Assembly (NCBI GenBank): GCA_946402905.1
Contig: CAMIYC010000011.1
Coordinates: 23,257-87,256 of the forward strand
Length of the DNA: 64,000 nt
Origin: an uncultured Prevotellaceae bacterium
Lineage (GTDB): Bacteria > Bacteroidota > Bacteroidia > Bacteroidales > Bacteroidaceae
Reading direction: 5' to 3'
Every line of letters begins with the position of its first letter. Position 1 is the first letter of the stretch. A program made the position numbers and the translations under genes. Shown here piece by piece: positions 61,800 through 64,000 of the stretch. Under the pieces are notes generated by a model. That model was not told where the DNA came from, did not search any database, and saw only the letters and a list, made by a program, of their open reading frames with translations.

Positions 61800-62579
61800 A
61801 TGAAGAAATTATTATTCGCTACGCTGGCTGCTGTCCTGATTGTAAGCACCGTCGTGTTTTTGACCTGTTGTCATGACGACGACACACCGGTGGTGTCGCC
61901 CACTGAAGACTCCAGCCAGTTTGTCACCCTTACCGATGTCGTGCCCGACGCCATCCTCGAGATTCGTTATTACAGTTCCTATAATTTTGTGGGTGAACGT
62001 ATTGATGGCTATTTACAGCCTACCGCTCTTCTGACGAAACGGGCAGCCGACAGCCTGCGTGCAGTCAGCGACGATGTAAGCGCACAAGGATACCGGTTGA
62101 AAATCTTTGATGCTTATCGCCCCCAAAAGGCCGTTGACCATTTCGTGCGATGGGCATCCGACCTCAGCGACACCCGCATGAAACCCTATTTCTATCCCGA
62201 CCTTGACAAGTCGGTGCTCTTCGAACAGGAATATATTATGGAGAAGAGCGGACACACCCGCGGCTCCACCGTCGATCTCACCCTTTTCGACATGCAGACC
62301 GAGAAAGAACTCGATATGGGAGGCACTTTCGACTGGTTTGGCCCGGAGAGTCATCCCGATTTCTGTGGTCGTCCCGACACAGGAGAGTATACGGGCGACA
62401 ATCATGAAAGTCCCGTCGGACGGACCATCACCACAGAGCAGTTCGCCCACCGTATGATACTACGCCGTGCCATGTTGCGTCATGGATTCAAACCTTTAGA
62501 CTCCGAGTGGTGGCATTTCACCTTGCGTGACGAACCTTTCCCCGACACCTATTTCACCTTCCCCGTGAGGCAGATTTAA
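61800..62579 (+). CDS. VanX/DdpX-like D-alanyl-D-alanine dipeptidase lipoprotein
   Basis: The 259-residue protein has the M15D zinc-peptidase motifs: SGHTRGSTVDLTLF with the zinc His and Asp, and SEWWHF with the catalytic Glu and zinc His. FDAYRPQKAV holds the conserved Arg. The N-terminus is a lipoprotein-type signal (MKKLLFATLAAVLIVS ... LTCC) and the residues after the cysteines (HDDD) resemble the surface-export signal of Bacteroidetes lipoproteins. It splits D-Ala-D-Ala, probably to use or recycle wall peptides rather than for vancomycin resistance, since no vanA/vanH genes are near. Confidence 0.88.
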   Translation: MKKLLFATLAAVLIVSTVVFLTCCHDDDTPVVSPTEDSSQFVTLTDVVPDAILEIRYYSSYNFVGERIDGYLQPTALLTKRAADSLRAVSDDVSAQGYRLKIFDAYRPQKAVDHFVRWASDLSDTRMKPYFYPDLDKSVLFEQEYIMEKSGHTRGSTVDLTLFDMQTEKELDMGGTFDWFGPESHPDFCGRPDTGEYTGDNHESPVGRTITTEQFAHRMILRRAMLRHGFKPLDSEWWHFTLRDEPFPDTYFTFPVRQI

Positions 62580-62583
62580 CCGG

Positions 62584-62624
62584 CTCACAACCTCACAACC
62601 TAAAAACCTCACAACCTCACAACC
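62584..62624. repeat. CTCACAAC short tandem repeats
   Basis: Four CTCACAACC-like units and one variant (TAAAAACC) lie between the dipeptidase and carboxypeptidase genes, right after the stop codon. They resemble in style the CACCTT repeats found 3' of the TonB-receptor-like gene. Confidence 0.85.
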
Positions 62625-62645
62625 AACGAAGTTAATTATTAGTCA

Positions 62646-63701
62646 ATGAAATCATTTAGATGCTTAGCCATACTCGTTTTCTCTTTTGGCCTGATGGCCT
62701 TGATTCCAAACGATCAGTATCGCGTCCGGGGGCAGAATACCACCGCTCGCTCGTCTGATGCCCTCCGTTGCGTCACACCACCTTATCTCCGTCCGGGTGA
62801 TAAAATAGCCTTGATATCACCCTCCTATTTCACACCGATGGAGAATGTCAGCAAGACGGCTAAGGTACTCAAAGGGTGGGGATTTGTGCCGGTCATAGGA
62901 CCGAATGTGGGAAAGACCCACGCAGGAAAATATGCCGGAACACTCGAAGAGCGCCTTTCTGATCTCAGATGGGCTTTGCAAGACCCGTCTGTCAAGGCCG
63001 TCATCTGCAATCGTGGAGGCTATGGAGCCCTGCATCTGGTCGACCAGATCAGGCCGGAGGAGTGGACCGCCCACCCCAAGTGGCTCGTCGGCTTCAGCGA
63101 CATCACCACGCTGCATGGCATGGAGACCTGTGCTGGGGTGATGAGCATCCATGGCACGATGAGCTCTTTTCTCGCCAAAGGCGCCACCGACAGGTCCAGC
63201 ACCCTGATGCGTGGCATCCTCACGGGCGAGATACCCAGCTATGAGGTGCCGGCACATCCCTCCAACATTTTAGGTAAGGCCAGCGGCGTACTGGTAGGGG
63301 GCAACATCTGTACTTTTGTGCCCATGGTCAACACCTGGGCCGACGCTACGTCACATGATGGTATCATCTTATTTATAGAGGAAGTGGAGGAGTCGCTGCA
63401 CAACCTCGACCGTCTGATCAATGTGCTTCGTCTACAAGGGGTGTTAGACCGCTGCAGGGGGGTCGTCCTGGGAGAGTTTACCGGGTGCAGGGCCGACCTT
63501 GACTATGAGAGCGCCGAGGCGATGTATCGCCAGTATCTGTTGCCTTATCACATCCCGGTGCTCTGTGGATTCCCTGCCGGACACGGCGACGTCAACCTGC
63601 CGCTCATCATGGGAGCACCCGTCACCATCGAAGTGCGTGCCGACGGAGCCACTCTCTCCTTCGATATTCAGGGAGAGCGGAAGACCGTTAATACCGACTG
63701 A
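62646..63701 (+). CDS. LD-carboxypeptidase (peptidase S66 family)
   Basis: This 351-residue protein has an N-terminal signal-like segment (MKSFRCLAILVFSFGLM) and the S66 features: LRPGDKIALISPS, ICNRGGYGALHLVDQI, WLVGFSDITTLH with nucleophile Ser, a Glu in LFIEEVEESLHNLDR and a His in GFPAGHGDVNLPL. It removes the terminal D-Ala from muropeptide tetrapeptides, or acts like MccF-type self-immunity enzymes. Export suggests a periplasmic role in wall turnover, in line with the D,D-dipeptidase gene 67 bases upstream. No separate promoter is seen, so co-transcription is likely. Confidence 0.9.
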   Translation: MKSFRCLAILVFSFGLMALIPNDQYRVRGQNTTARSSDALRCVTPPYLRPGDKIALISPSYFTPMENVSKTAKVLKGWGFVPVIGPNVGKTHAGKYAGTLEERLSDLRWALQDPSVKAVICNRGGYGALHLVDQIRPEEWTAHPKWLVGFSDITTLHGMETCAGVMSIHGTMSSFLAKGATDRSSTLMRGILTGEIPSYEVPAHPSNILGKASGVLVGGNICTFVPMVNTWADATSHDGIILFIEEVEESLHNLDRLINVLRLQGVLDRCRGVVLGEFTGCRADLDYESAEAMYRQYLLPYHIPVLCGFPAGHGDVNLPLIMGAPVTIEVRADGATLSFDIQGERKTVNTD

Positions 63702-63714
63702 TCGAAATCCCACA

Positions 63715-64000
63715 TGCGCTCGGGCGGATTTTGCGCTCGGGCGGATTTGCAATCCGCCCGTATTGAGTATAAGCATTTGCAATGCGCTTGATCGGATTAC
63801 AATGCGTTTGATCGGATTGCAATGCGCTTGATTGGATTGCAATGCGCTTGATCGGATTGCAAATCCTGATATTCAGGGCGTCGGGATTACAAATCCCGAC
63901 GAGCATCACTCAATTTTGCGCTCGGGCGGATTTTGCGCTCGGGCGGATTTGCAATCCGCCCGTATTGAGTATAAGCATTTGCAATGCGCTTGATCGGATT
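63715..64000. repeat. Repeat-rich region: long direct repeat with inner 20-base units
   Basis: A segment beginning TGCGCTCGGGCGGATTTTGC occurs at 63715 and again at 63917 and is the same for at least 80 bases, up to the window end. Between them are four to five tandem 20-base units of the type GCAATGCGCTTGATCGGATT. The first copy includes the hairpin CGGGCGGATT-TGC-AATCCGCCCG (63738-63760), which may act as terminator for the carboxypeptidase gene. The array continues past the window. No credible gene is present. Confidence 0.9.

Noticed and set aside
61800-62579. Vancomycin resistance determinant
   Set aside because: The enzyme is VanX-like, but no VanA/VanB ligase, VanH dehydrogenase or VanRS pair is present in the window; a wall-peptide role is more likely.

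Overview
This window looks like a chromosomal segment from a Bacteroidales bacterium, most likely of the Prevotella/Segatella type. The evidence is the repeated Bacteroidetes promoter pattern (TTTG, about 20 bases, TAnnTTTG), the conserved ftsX-DUF3098-uppP-truB-queA-folK run, a bifunctional fucose enzyme of the Fkp type, C-terminal sorting domains of the type IX secretion kind, and glycosidases typical of the group. The genus is inferred. No tRNA, rRNA, CRISPR array or complete insertion sequence was seen.

Left part (1-15 kb): short repeats and the terminator-flanked 3' tail of an unidentified gene, a small outer-membrane barrel protein, a very large helicase-nuclease protein with the DUF4011-helicase-Vsr-DUF3320 layout (Hhe-type, a candidate anti-phage protein), a radical SAM protein, then the housekeeping run ftsX to folK, rpsO on the opposite strand, and typA.

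Middle (15-40 kb): luxS and mtnN lie directly downstream of two exported glycosidases (GH2 and GH106-like) on the minus strand. Divergent from them is a plus-strand operon of a YfhO-like membrane protein, fkp and a GSCFA protein. Next come three minus-strand genes for secreted proteins (Omp28-like, a fibronectin-type adhesin-like protein, a subtilisin-like protease), the last two with sorting-type C-termini, then an OmpA-family protein and a TonB-receptor-like barrel protein.

The most unusual region is 40.1-49.0 kb. By eye it is more AT-rich than its flanks. It encodes a compact phospho-signalling set: a Ser/Thr kinase with a transmembrane segment and MORN repeats, a PP2C phosphatase, two FHA proteins that also carry zinc ribbons, an unknown acidic protein and a stand-alone LytTR regulator. 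After a convergent exported Fib_succ_major-domain protein comes a second, nearly collinear kinase. That second kinase is fused to a rhomboid domain that keeps the GASG serine but has glutamate where the catalytic histidine belongs. I judge this the best candidate for an undescribed system.

Right part (49.6-64 kb): a four-gene hydrolase operon (duplicated GH43-CBM6, GH10 xylanase with a large N-terminal extension, GH97, GH43) fits arabinoxylan-type hemicellulose breakdown without a SusC/SusD pair in view. It is followed by an array of about eight 103-base hairpin units, a TGS-uridine-kinase-like protein with repeated promoter-bearing upstream sequence, a VanX-like D,D-dipeptidase, an LD-carboxypeptidase, and a repeat-rich end.
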